Assembly: GCA_964349515.1 (NCBI GenBank)
Contig: CAYGHG010000027.1
Location: 1 to 28,064, forward strand
Source: CAYGHG01 sp964349515
GTDB lineage: Bacteria > Oederibacteriota > PGYV01 > CAYGHG01
Reading direction: 5' to 3'
Length of the DNA stretch: 28,064 bases
Position numbers and translations under genes: made by a program. Each line of letters opens with the position of its first letter. Within the stretch, counting starts at the first letter, position 1. Of the stretch, positions 12,626-21,510 are shown one piece after another. Under the pieces are notes generated by a model. It saw only the letters and a program-made list of their open reading frames with translations, did not search any database and was not told the DNA's origin.

Positions 12626-15363
12626 TTTTTCACCAATACCGCCGCGCTGAAGTTTTTAAGTATCTCAGAAATCTGAACTTTTCCTTTAATTTCCATTTCT
12701 TTCCCCGTAAAAACATCCTTATACACGCCGTAAAAGCGTTTCTCCGTTTCTACTACGGTATCTTTCCACCTGTCTCCAAAGGGCTTTTCATCAACACCGC
12801 ACACATCAGTAAAAAATCTGGGCACAACAACAATCGCAGCCGCCCCCTTAATTTTCCTGCCAAAAGCCAGTATGTTGTTTCTGAAAGAGCCGGCTGTTTT
12901 CAGTCCCGCGTACTCGCCGGCGGTGAAAAGCTCCCCGCTGTCAGCGCGCATTTTGAGGAGCTTGTGTGCCGCGTACATCTTCACGCCGCCTTCCGGGTAT
13001 GAATCATACAGCGCCGCAGGGTCTTTTTCTTTTTGTGTTTTTTCAAGAAGCCTGATTCTCGCGCCGTAATCAACGGGCCTCCTGTTGTCAGGGTCAACAA
13101 AGGACAAATCCCAAAGCTCCGCGCCCTGATAGATATCCGGCACACCGGGGCAGGCAAACCTCAAAGTTAACTGGGAGAGCGAATTCAGCATTCCGTAATA
13201 AGATACCATCCGGCTGAACTCAAGAAAAGACTGCGTAAACCTGACATTCACAAACAATCCGTCAATAAAAGAGAGTATTCCGGTTTCATACTTTTCATCA
13301 GGCTTTATCCACGCCGTGTGCACCTTTGCCTCACGCACGGCTTTAATCACATAAGCTTTGAGCCTTTCTTTAAATTCCGAGTTTAAACCCTCTGCAGGCA
13401 CACCGCCCAGCATTGACTGGTAAATGAAGTATTCGTCATTCCGGTCTATCAGCGGGTTTCTGCCTTTATAGCTTAAAGCCGCCCACTCTTTGAGCTTTGC
13501 GCCCCACTCGTCGGGAATCTCGGACAATACGTTTATCCTCGCCCTCGCGTCTTCGCCGCGTTTTGTGTCATGCGTGGTGCCGCCGTTTAACGCCCGCGGC
13601 CATTTTTTTGCCCGCTCCCTGCAGAAACGGTTAAACTCCGCCCTGTCTATCCCGAACCTGTCAGGGTCGCCCCCCACTTCATTGAGCGATATGAGCCTGT
13701 TGTAAATATACAGCGCCGTGTCTTCAAAACCTTTTGCCATCAGCGGCCCGGTCAACTGCTGGAACCTCTTAATCATATCCACGGCCATTGACCGCTGTTC
13801 GGCGCTGTAGACTCCGCTCAAGTCAAGCATGAGGAATTTTTTTATGTAGTCTATTTCGTACTTGAGCGAAGGGTTGTGCGAGAGCGCCTTTTCAACCGCC
13901 TCATTTACAAACGCGGTGTCTTTGGGCGTATAGGAGTTTTCTGTTATGTACGAGCGGTACACGGGGAAAAATGCCAGCACTTCGACAAGCGCGCGTTTCA
14001 GGGCATAATCTGTTATGTCATAGCCGTGCCTGTCATTGTCGGATATGGTCTTCATCAGCCTTGCGAGGTTTTCAACCTCGCCCGCCATCCTGCGCCCTAT
14101 TATCATCCTCTTTTTTGAAATAACCATCTCGGAGAATTCCTGCCTCATCCCGGTAAAGTGGCGGTACACCGCCTCCATGGACTTGGCATTTTTCCTGCGG
14201 CAGAAAAGCCCGTTTGCCTTATTCATAAACTTATACCCCGTCGCGCCCTCAACAGGCCAGGTCGCGGGCAGCCGCTCGCCGGGGCCCAGTATTTTTTCCA
14301 CGTAAATTACCGCTTCAGGGCAGGCTTCTTTCAGCCTGTTTAAATACTGCTCCGGGTCATAAAGGCCGTCAATATGGTCAATCCTCAAACCGTTCCACAG
14401 CCCCGAATCACACATTTCCTTTATGAGGGAATGTGTTTTCTCAAAAACATCCTGATTTTCAACCTTTACGCTCATAAGTTCGCTTATGTTAAAAAATCTG
14501 CGGTAGTTTATCTGCTCGGCCCCCACCTTCCAGTAGCAAAGCCTGTAATGCTGTGAAGTGAGTATTTTTTCAAGCGGCTGATAGAATACAGGCCCTTCTC
14601 CCGGCGAATTGAGCTCGCCCAATTTTTGAACAATAAAATCCCTGACCTCGGCTCTCAATGCATGTTCTTTCCACAGCGCCGACTTTGCGAACTTCAGCTG
14701 CTCGCGCCTTCGGCTGCCCGTCAGAGCCGAAGCGCTTTTAAAGGCATTAACAGCGCCCGCTATCTGCACGGCCTCTTCTGATTCACGCCCTATTTTTTCC
14801 AGAAGCCCTTCAATCCCCTCTTCCATTATTTCGGACACGCTCTCCGGTTTCAACGGGAATTTGTTTTCATAATATGTTATAAAAAAACCCGCTTCCTCGT
14901 AATGAACTTTAAGCTCCCCCTTTTCCAGTGTTTCGCCGAAAAACCCGCCGAGAAAAGGGGCAAGCACCTTTTTTTTCATCGCAGGGTCGTGGTGGTCCCA
15001 GAGGATGTCAAAAAAATCCTTAAACTCTGAATCCTCGCCGTTTTCCATCACATCCATCAGCCACTCGTTCTCACAGGAAAATGACATGTGATTGGGCACT
15101 ATGTCCTGAAGCCATGACAGCCCTTTTTGCGACGCGTCTTTAATGAGTTTTTCAAGCCCTTCCCGCCCTCCTGCCTGGGTGCTTATAAAGCAGGGGTTTA
15201 TCACGTCATAGCCGTGCGGGCTGCCTTTTCTGCAGCTGAAAACAGGCGAAGCGTATATGCAGGAAACCCCGAGATCCGAAAGGTATGAAGTTATTTTATG
15301 GGCGTCATTAAAAGTATAGCGGCTGTTAAACTGCAGGCGGTATGTGGAACTGATATTATTCAT
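12622..15363 (-). CDS. treY: Malto-oligosyltrehalose synthase (TreY)
   Basis: This 913-residue GH13 enzyme turns the reducing-end alpha-1,4 bond of a malto-oligosaccharide or glucan into an alpha,alpha-1,1 bond, leaving a trehalose end. It has the family's early SPVFSCRKGSPHGYDV (39-54) and DIVPNHMSF (87-95). The catalytic set is D329 (GLRIDHIDG), E356 (YVEKILGPGE) and D599 (GTTHDTKRGEDARAR). The large insertion between the nucleophile region and D599 is characteristic of TreY. Its length is near the usual upper range. The start overlaps the GH57 stop by ATGA, with GGGGTGAG upstream. TreZ, two genes upstream in the same operon, releases trehalose from the product. Confidence 0.95.
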   Translation of the reverse strand: MNNISSTYRLQFNSRYTFNDAHKITSYLSDLGVSCIYASPVFSCRKGSPHGYDVINPCFISTQAGGREGLEKLIKDASQKGLSWLQDIVPNHMSFSCENEWLMDVMENGEDSEFKDFFDILWDHHDPAMKKKVLAPFLGGFFGETLEKGELKVHYEEAGFFITYYENKFPLKPESVSEIMEEGIEGLLEKIGRESEEAVQIAGAVNAFKSASALTGSRRREQLKFAKSALWKEHALRAEVRDFIVQKLGELNSPGEGPVFYQPLEKILTSQHYRLCYWKVGAEQINYRRFFNISELMSVKVENQDVFEKTHSLIKEMCDSGLWNGLRIDHIDGLYDPEQYLNRLKEACPEAVIYVEKILGPGERLPATWPVEGATGYKFMNKANGLFCRRKNAKSMEAVYRHFTGMRQEFSEMVISKKRMIIGRRMAGEVENLARLMKTISDNDRHGYDITDYALKRALVEVLAFFPVYRSYITENSYTPKDTAFVNEAVEKALSHNPSLKYEIDYIKKFLMLDLSGVYSAEQRSMAVDMIKRFQQLTGPLMAKGFEDTALYIYNRLISLNEVGGDPDRFGIDRAEFNRFCRERAKKWPRALNGGTTHDTKRGEDARARINVLSEIPDEWGAKLKEWAALSYKGRNPLIDRNDEYFIYQSMLGGVPAEGLNSEFKERLKAYVIKAVREAKVHTAWIKPDEKYETGILSFIDGLFVNVRFTQSFLEFSRMVSYYGMLNSLSQLTLRFACPGVPDIYQGAELWDLSFVDPDNRRPVDYGARIRLLEKTQKEKDPAALYDSYPEGGVKMYAAHKLLKMRADSGELFTAGEYAGLKTAGSFRNNILAFGRKIKGAAAIVVVPRFFTDVCGVDEKPFGDRWKDTVVETEKRFYGVYKDVFTGKEMEIKGKVQISEILKNFSAAVLVKK

Positions 15364-17783
15364 GCGAATCTCACCCCGAGATGCTCCCCCGCCTCACCAA
15401 AAAGCCTTACCCATTCCGCTGACTGCACATCTCCTGCAGAGGCTTTTTCACGGGCTTTCTCATAGTATTTTTCACCCGTTCTAAAATACATGTTTTGCGC
15501 CCTCCAGAGGTTTGCCGCAACATTAAGTTCGCTTATGCTCCTGATTATTTCGCATATTCTTTCCAGATGAGCGGTGTTTTCAGCATCAACATAAAACTCC
15601 TCCATGATATCCCCCAGCTCATCGCCGATAGCAAACGTCAGCGTCTCCATGTCCAGGGCAACATTCCATCTTTTTATCTCGGTTACAACCCTTTTTAGCT
15701 CATCCGCTCTCGGCTCTTTTTCCTTTATCAGTTTTTTAATATCAGCGTTAAGCACATATTCTACCGCCGACAAGAAAGCCTTTGGTATATAGAGGCTTTT
15801 ATCTTTCATGGCCTGCATGATCGAATAATTGTTTTCATAAATCTGCCTGTAATACGCCTCTATGTCCCTGTAAATCGCCCCGAATATTTCGTTTAATATC
15901 CGCTCCTGCTCGTCCTTGAACAGATGCCACAGGGAATAAGAGTGGCTCTCAAAATGCATGTCAATAAGCCTGATGACATCCTGTATCTCGCCTGCCGCAA
16001 AGGCAGCCTTCATTTCCTGTTTCATCCTTGCGTAAGCTTCATCACCTGCAAAGTCCCTCACGCCCGCTATCAGGTTATGGTCCCCTAAGTGCGCGACAGC
16101 ATAGCTTATCGTGTTTTCTTCGGCGGTAATTTCAGAGCGCATTTTCGCCATGCCCACTGAAAATTTCAGTTTTCCGGCGTTTACCCTTTCGCATTCCATG
16201 TTCTCTATCTCAAAACTGTAGAGCTTTACCTTCTCGGGGTATTCTTCAAAAACAGTGGTTACCGCGAAATGAACCCCCACGCGCAGAAGGTCAACCACCG
16301 CAGGTTTTACGAACAGCGAGTATATCCTGCCGCCGTTTTCATAATCCTTTATGTTTGACGGGGCGGCAGACAGCCTTGACAGGAATTCCCCCTCTGTTTC
16401 CGACCCCGAGCATTCCCTGATTAACTGCATCACCCTCGCGGCGTACTGTATTATCTGCACTGTTTCTATGCCCGAGAGTTCGTCAAAAAACCAGCCGCAG
16501 CTCGTGTACATCAGCAGGGCATGCCTTTGCATCTCAAGAAGTTTCAGCGCATATACCTTCTCAGGCCCTGCGCTGTTTTCCTTCATAAAGCCGTTTAAAA
16601 AAGCCTCCCGTTCCTCATCCCCTCCCGGTATGACATCAACATAAGCATCCCTTGCTTCCCACGGGTCTTTAAATACTTCCCTGCCTTTTGAGTCAAAAAC
16701 CGAAGCTGAAAAATCCCTCAGCCAGTCAAGCGCGTTTCTCAGCGGTTCGCGCCACTTCTGATGCCAGCCGGGCTTCATGCCGGAACAGCAGCCGCAGTCG
16801 CTTTTCCATCTTTCAACACCGTGCACGCAGCTCCAGGAAGAGTTGTCATGAATCCTCGCCTCCCAGGCCGGCACAAACATCTCCATGTACTGCCCGTACA
16901 CGGTCATTGTCACTCCCTCTTCCTTTTCAATCTTATGAATGCAGTACGCCAGAGCCATGTCGCCGTGTTTCTGGTGATGGCCGTATGTTTCGCCGTCAGT
17001 TGCTATGTGGACGAGTTCTGGTTCGGAGTTATTATCCGAAAACACCGACATCAGCCGCGCCGCAAAATTATCCCCGCTTTTCAAAAGGTCTCCAAACCCC
17101 AAATCCTGTGATACGGGGCCGTCGTAAAAGAAAAGCGTTATGCTTTTTCCCGACGGAAGCCGGCATACATAAGGGCGCCTCGGGTCCACAGTGCCGTTGC
17201 TTACGTCAAACCATTCCTGCGAATCCGGGGGTTTTACTTCTTTTGCCTGCCTCGGGGCAAGAATGGTAAATTTTATGCCATGATCGGCAAGTATTTCCAG
17301 GGTTTCCGTATCAGCCGCGGTCTCGGCAAGCCACATTCCCTCAGGCTCCCTTTTAAACCTTTTCCTGAAATCAGCTATGCCCCACTTCACCTGTGTTTCC
17401 CTGTCGCGCCTGTTCGCAAGAGGCATTATGATGTGGTTGTAAACCTGCGCAATCGCCGAACCGTGCCCTCCGAAATTCTTTATGGACACTCTGTCAGCTT
17501 CAAGCACCGCCTCATAAACATCCGGCCTGTGCTTTTCCAGCCACGACAGAAGAGTGGGCCCGAAATTGAAACTCATTTTGGAGTAATTATTTACTATTTC
17601 CGTTATTTTCATCTCTGAATCAAGTATGCGCGACGCCGCGTTCGGCGCATAGCATTCGGCTGTTATCCTCTCGTTCCAGTCGTGAAAAGGATATGCCGAA
17701 TCCTGTTTTTCAATCCCGGAAAGCCAGGGATTTTCCCTGGGAGGCTGGTAAAAATGGCCGTGTATGCAGACATATCTGTTCAT
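15360..17783 (-). CDS. GH57 glycoside hydrolase with DUF3536
   Basis: The 807-residue protein is a GH57 enzyme of the DUF3536 type, a group without an established activity. GH57 motif 1 is seen as HGHFYQPPREN (8-18). Motif 3 is GMWLAETAAD (149-158) with E154 as the predicted nucleophile. Motif 4 is IATDGETYGHH (260-270) with D263 as the predicted acid/base. A cysteine-rich patch, SDCGCCSG (328-335), lies in the middle. The C-terminal 450 residues are helical and hold the DUF3536 region. No signal peptide is present, so it acts on a cytoplasmic glucan. It is joined by four-base ATGA overlaps to treZ upstream and treY downstream. That suggests debranching or chain trimming in the same pathway, since no TreX or GlgX is present in the window. 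The substrate is an inference. Confidence 0.88.
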   Translation of the reverse strand: MNRYVCIHGHFYQPPRENPWLSGIEKQDSAYPFHDWNERITAECYAPNAASRILDSEMKITEIVNNYSKMSFNFGPTLLSWLEKHRPDVYEAVLEADRVSIKNFGGHGSAIAQVYNHIIMPLANRRDRETQVKWGIADFRKRFKREPEGMWLAETAADTETLEILADHGIKFTILAPRQAKEVKPPDSQEWFDVSNGTVDPRRPYVCRLPSGKSITLFFYDGPVSQDLGFGDLLKSGDNFAARLMSVFSDNNSEPELVHIATDGETYGHHQKHGDMALAYCIHKIEKEEGVTMTVYGQYMEMFVPAWEARIHDNSSWSCVHGVERWKSDCGCCSGMKPGWHQKWREPLRNALDWLRDFSASVFDSKGREVFKDPWEARDAYVDVIPGGDEEREAFLNGFMKENSAGPEKVYALKLLEMQRHALLMYTSCGWFFDELSGIETVQIIQYAARVMQLIRECSGSETEGEFLSRLSAAPSNIKDYENGGRIYSLFVKPAVVDLLRVGVHFAVTTVFEEYPEKVKLYSFEIENMECERVNAGKLKFSVGMAKMRSEITAEENTISYAVAHLGDHNLIAGVRDFAGDEAYARMKQEMKAAFAAGEIQDVIRLIDMHFESHSYSLWHLFKDEQERILNEIFGAIYRDIEAYYRQIYENNYSIMQAMKDKSLYIPKAFLSAVEYVLNADIKKLIKEKEPRADELKRVVTEIKRWNVALDMETLTFAIGDELGDIMEEFYVDAENTAHLERICEIIRSISELNVAANLWRAQNMYFRTGEKYYEKAREKASAGDVQSAEWVRLFGEAGEHLGVRFA

Positions 17784-19528
17784 CTTTTCCCCTTTATGTA
17801 TACTGCCGCGCCCAAAGGCGGCAGCAGAATTTTTTTATTTTTTTCTCCGGCTACCGGCAGCAGGGAGGCCCAGCTTCCGGCAGGCAGCGCGGCAGCGCCG
17901 GGTTCACGCCCGAAATTAAAGAAACACACCGCTTCTTTTTTCCCTTTTTTCATCAATGCTGTAATTATCATTGATTTTCTTGAAAACCTGTAACGCGCGC
18001 CGCATCCGGCATATTTTTTTCTTATGTCAATCAGTTTCGCGTAATAATCCGCCATGCCCGCGCCGTACTTTTCAGGCCTTAAAACGCACCCTGAAAAAGT
18101 CTTTTCCGAGGCCGGGTCAGGCGGTTTCGCGCCTCCCATGAAGCCCTCAAATTCGCGGCGGCGGCCCTCGCGCACCGCTTCAACAAGCCCGGGGTCGCCG
18201 TGGTCAACAAAGTACAAAAACGGCGAGCGCTCTCCGTATTCTTCCCCCATGAAAAGCATCGGCACATAAGGCGACAAGATGACAAAAGCTGCCGCAAGTT
18301 TTGCGGCTTCTTCGCCCGCGATTGCAATCAGCCTCTCACCCGCAAACCTGTTTCCTGTCTGGTCGTGGTTTTGTGAGAAAACTACAAACTTTTCCCCGCT
18401 TGACCCCCGCGCAGCAGCGCCATGCTTTCTTTTTCTGTATGCAGAATAACCGCCGTCAGCTACAAAAGGCGTAATCAATGATTTATAAATGTTTTCAATA
18501 CCGCCAAAATCCCCGTAGTACCCGTCCCTCTCCCCTGTTAAAAACGCGTGCAGGCTGTGATGCAGGTCGTCCGCCCACTGGGCGTCAAGCCCATACCCTC
18601 CCGTTTTTTCATCCCGGACAAGTTTCGGGTCGTTTAAATCGCTTTCCGCTATTATCAGGTATTTCCTCTTTGTTTTTTTTGAAAGCGCCGAAGCTCTTTC
18701 TTTTATCTCGGCGAGTATGTGTTTCGCGCTGAAATCAAATATGGCGTGAACCGCGTCGAGCCGCAGGCCGTCAATGTGATAATGCTCCAGCCAGTAAAGC
18801 GCGTTTGAAATAACAAAATCCCTCACCCCGTCAGAGTAGGGCCCGTCAAAATTCATCGCGCTGCCCCACGGAGTGCGGTACCTGTCGGTGTAATAAGGCC
18901 CGAATACCCCGCTGTAGTTTCCCTCGGGCCCCAGGTGGTTGTAAACAACGTCAAGTATTACGCTGAAACCTTCTTTATGGCAGGCGTTGACAAATTTCTT
19001 AAGCCCTTCAGCCCCGCCATAGCTCTCCTGAGGCGCAAAAAGGTAAGCGCCGTCATAACCCCAGTTTCTCTTTCCCGGAAACTGCGCGACGGGCATTATT
19101 TCTATTGTATTAATTCCGATACTTTTAAGCCTGTGCAGTTCTGATACCGCGGATTCAAATGTGCCCGCTTCGGTAAAAACCCCGGTATGCATCTCGTAAA
19201 TTATCATGTCTTTCATATTAATACCCCTGCGCCCGGCGTCGGTCCATTTAAACGAGGAGTGGCAGACAACGGCAGACGCGCCGTGTACGCCGTCAGGCTG
19301 GCTGTGGGAGGCAGGGTCAGGCCGGGGCTCGCCGCCCTCTGCGCTGTACATGTAACGCTCACCGGCGGCTATGCCGTCAATTGATATGGTAAAATACTCC
19401 CCCTGTTTTTTCATGGAGTAAGACGCACGGGAATCACCGCGTAGTATTAAAAGTTCCGCGCTTTTTTTTAGAGGCGCCCATAAGTTAAACTCACAAACGC
19501 TGTTTTTGAGCCATGCTCCGGGTATCAA
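17780..19528 (-). CDS. treZ: Malto-oligosyltrehalose trehalohydrolase (TreZ)
   Basis: The 582-residue GH13 enzyme cuts free trehalose from the chain end made by TreY. It starts with a short CBM48-like domain (about 10-95), then the barrel with IYEMHTGVFTEAGTF (110-124) and GYDGAYLFAPQESYG (157-171). The catalytic residues are D258 (DGLRLDAVHA), E295 (IIAESDLND) and D389 (FSQNHDQTGNR); that last motif distinguishes TreZ from branching enzymes. The start is TTG at 19528, with GGAGGT five bases before it; no ATG fits the family's N-terminus better. It lies 53 bases after glgB, across a short pyrimidine-rich stretch, and is coupled to the GH57 gene by ATGA. Confidence 0.95.
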   Translation of the reverse strand: MIPGAWLKNSVCEFNLWAPLKKSAELLILRGDSRASYSMKKQGEYFTISIDGIAAGERYMYSAEGGEPRPDPASHSQPDGVHGASAVVCHSSFKWTDAGRRGINMKDMIIYEMHTGVFTEAGTFESAVSELHRLKSIGINTIEIMPVAQFPGKRNWGYDGAYLFAPQESYGGAEGLKKFVNACHKEGFSVILDVVYNHLGPEGNYSGVFGPYYTDRYRTPWGSAMNFDGPYSDGVRDFVISNALYWLEHYHIDGLRLDAVHAIFDFSAKHILAEIKERASALSKKTKRKYLIIAESDLNDPKLVRDEKTGGYGLDAQWADDLHHSLHAFLTGERDGYYGDFGGIENIYKSLITPFVADGGYSAYRKRKHGAAARGSSGEKFVVFSQNHDQTGNRFAGERLIAIAGEEAAKLAAAFVILSPYVPMLFMGEEYGERSPFLYFVDHGDPGLVEAVREGRRREFEGFMGGAKPPDPASEKTFSGCVLRPEKYGAGMADYYAKLIDIRKKYAGCGARYRFSRKSMIITALMKKGKKEAVCFFNFGREPGAAALPAGSWASLLPVAGEKNKKILLPPLGAAVYIKGKR

Positions 19529-19581
19529 TATTTACCTCCGGTCTTACAAACTTTCTGTCTTTTGTCTTCTTAATTTTTTTA

Positions 19582-21495
19582 CTAAACTTGTTTCTTAAAG
19601 TAAACCACCCCGAGCGGCGGGATTTTCACCCAGGCCGACGCCGGAAAGCCGTGCGACGGCTCGCTGTACGCCTGCACTCCGCCTTCATTTCCCCAGCCGC
19701 TGCCGGCATAATAAACAGAATCTGAATTTAATATTTCCTTCCAGTACCCTTCAGAAGGCAGCCCTATGCGGTAGTTTTCCCGCGGCACAGGCGTATAGTT
19801 GCATACAATGGCTATCTCTTCGCCGGGAGTGCCGCTTTTTCTCACAAAACTTATTATTGAATTCTCATGGTCAGAACAGTCTATCCACTGGAAGCCCTCA
19901 AAACTGAAATCAATTTTATGAAGCGCGGGCTCGCTTTTATACACCCTGTTCAAGTCCATGAGAAATTTCCTGACTCCGTCATGGGTGTAGTGATAGCCTG
20001 CCGCCCAGTCAATGCTGCCGTTAAAATCCCACTCGCTCCACTGCCCTATCTCGCACCCCATAAAAAGCATTTTCTTCCCCGGATGGCCGAACATGTAGCC
20101 AAAAAGCAGCCTCGTATTGGCAAGCCTCTGCCACTCGTCACCGGCCATTTTCGAGGCAAGCGAGCCCTTGCCGTGCACCACCTCGTCGTGGGATATGGGC
20201 AGCATGAAGTTTTCGGAAAAGCAGTACATTATGGAAAAAGTCAGCTTGTTGTGGTGGTATTTTTTGTAAACAGGGTCAAGCGCCGCGTATGAGAGAGTGT
20301 CGTTCATCCAGCCCATGTTCCACTTGAGCCCGAACCCGAGCCCCCCTGTGTAAATAGGCTTTGACACCATGGGCCAGGCGGTTGATTCCTCGGCTATTGT
20401 CTGGACGTCGGGATATTCCTTGTAAACCGTTTCGTTAAAGCGCTTTAAAAACTCAATCGCCTCTATATTTTCATTGCCGCCGAATTTATTCGGCTCCCAC
20501 TCGCCGTGCTTGCGCGAGTAGTCAAGGTAAAGCATTGACGCCACGGCATCCACGCGCAGGCCGTCTGCGTGGTATTTTTCAAGCCAGAAAAGCGCATTGC
20601 TTATCAGGAAATTTTTTACCTCGTTGCGGCCGTAGTTGAATATGCTTGATTTCCAGTCAGGGTGGAAGCCCTTTCTCTTGTCCTCGTGTTCATAAAGATG
20701 CGTGCCGTCAAAAAAATTCAGCCCGAACTCGTCGGTCGGAAAATGTGAAGGCACCCAGTCAAGAATTACGCCTATGCCCGCCTGATGAAAAGCATCAACA
20801 AGATACATGAAATCCTGCGGCGTGCCGAAGCGCGAGGTCGGCGCGTAGTAACAGCCCGTCTGATAGCCCCAGGAGCCGTAAAACGGGTGCTCCATCACCG
20901 GCATCATCTCCACATGGGTAAAACCCATGTTCTTTACATACGGCACGAGGTCTTCCGCGAGCTCGCGGTAACTCAAGGAATCCCCTTTTTCGTTTTTCTT
21001 CCACGAGCCGAGATGCACTTCATAGACAGACATCGGCGCGTTGAGGGCGTTTTTCTTCCACCTCTCTTTCATCCACTCCGCGTCGTTCCATTTGTAATCA
21101 AGCTCCCATACTATGGAGCCTGTCTTCGGCGCATTTTCCATAAAAAAACCGTAAGGGTCGGATTTTTCAACCGAGTAGCCCTTGTAATTGGTATTAATCT
21201 TAAACTTGTACATCTTGCCGCGAAGATCCAGCGGTATGAAACCTTCCCAGATGCCGGAATTATCCCATCTCATTTTAAGTTCATGTTCGGCCGTGTTCCA
21301 GTGATTAAAATCCCCTATGACAAACACGCTGTTTGCGTTCGGAGCCCATACAGCAAAATGAGTCCCCTGTATTCCGTCCACAACGCCGGGATGCGCGCCC
21401 AGCTTTTCATACACCCTGAAATGCGAGCCTTCCTTGAAAAGATATACGTCGTGCTCCGTGAAAAGGGACTTTCCGTAAATAACCTTGTCTGCCAT
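19582..21495 (-). CDS. glgB: 1,4-alpha-glucan branching enzyme
   Basis: This 637-residue GH13 enzyme adds alpha-1,6 branches to glucan. It has one CBM48 domain (about 25-125; GTHFAVWAPNANSVFVIGDF) and lacks the extra N1 domain of the E. coli protein. The barrel shows EVHLGSWKK (159-167) and YGSWGYQTGCYYAPTSRFG (206-224). The catalytic residues are D316 (DGLRVDAVASMLYLDYSR), E369 (IAEESTAWP) and D437 (ISHDEVVHGKGS). It starts 15 bases after the treS-maltokinase stop, with AAGGAG abutting that stop. In this operon it would act on the linear chains made by GlgE; no GlgA or GlgC is in the window. Confidence 0.96.
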   Translation of the reverse strand: MADKVIYGKSLFTEHDVYLFKEGSHFRVYEKLGAHPGVVDGIQGTHFAVWAPNANSVFVIGDFNHWNTAEHELKMRWDNSGIWEGFIPLDLRGKMYKFKINTNYKGYSVEKSDPYGFFMENAPKTGSIVWELDYKWNDAEWMKERWKKNALNAPMSVYEVHLGSWKKNEKGDSLSYRELAEDLVPYVKNMGFTHVEMMPVMEHPFYGSWGYQTGCYYAPTSRFGTPQDFMYLVDAFHQAGIGVILDWVPSHFPTDEFGLNFFDGTHLYEHEDKRKGFHPDWKSSIFNYGRNEVKNFLISNALFWLEKYHADGLRVDAVASMLYLDYSRKHGEWEPNKFGGNENIEAIEFLKRFNETVYKEYPDVQTIAEESTAWPMVSKPIYTGGLGFGLKWNMGWMNDTLSYAALDPVYKKYHHNKLTFSIMYCFSENFMLPISHDEVVHGKGSLASKMAGDEWQRLANTRLLFGYMFGHPGKKMLFMGCEIGQWSEWDFNGSIDWAAGYHYTHDGVRKFLMDLNRVYKSEPALHKIDFSFEGFQWIDCSDHENSIISFVRKSGTPGEEIAIVCNYTPVPRENYRIGLPSEGYWKEILNSDSVYYAGSGWGNEGGVQAYSEPSHGFPASAWVKIPPLGVVYFKKQV

Positions 21496-21510
21496 TGTTT
21501 TCAGTCTCCT

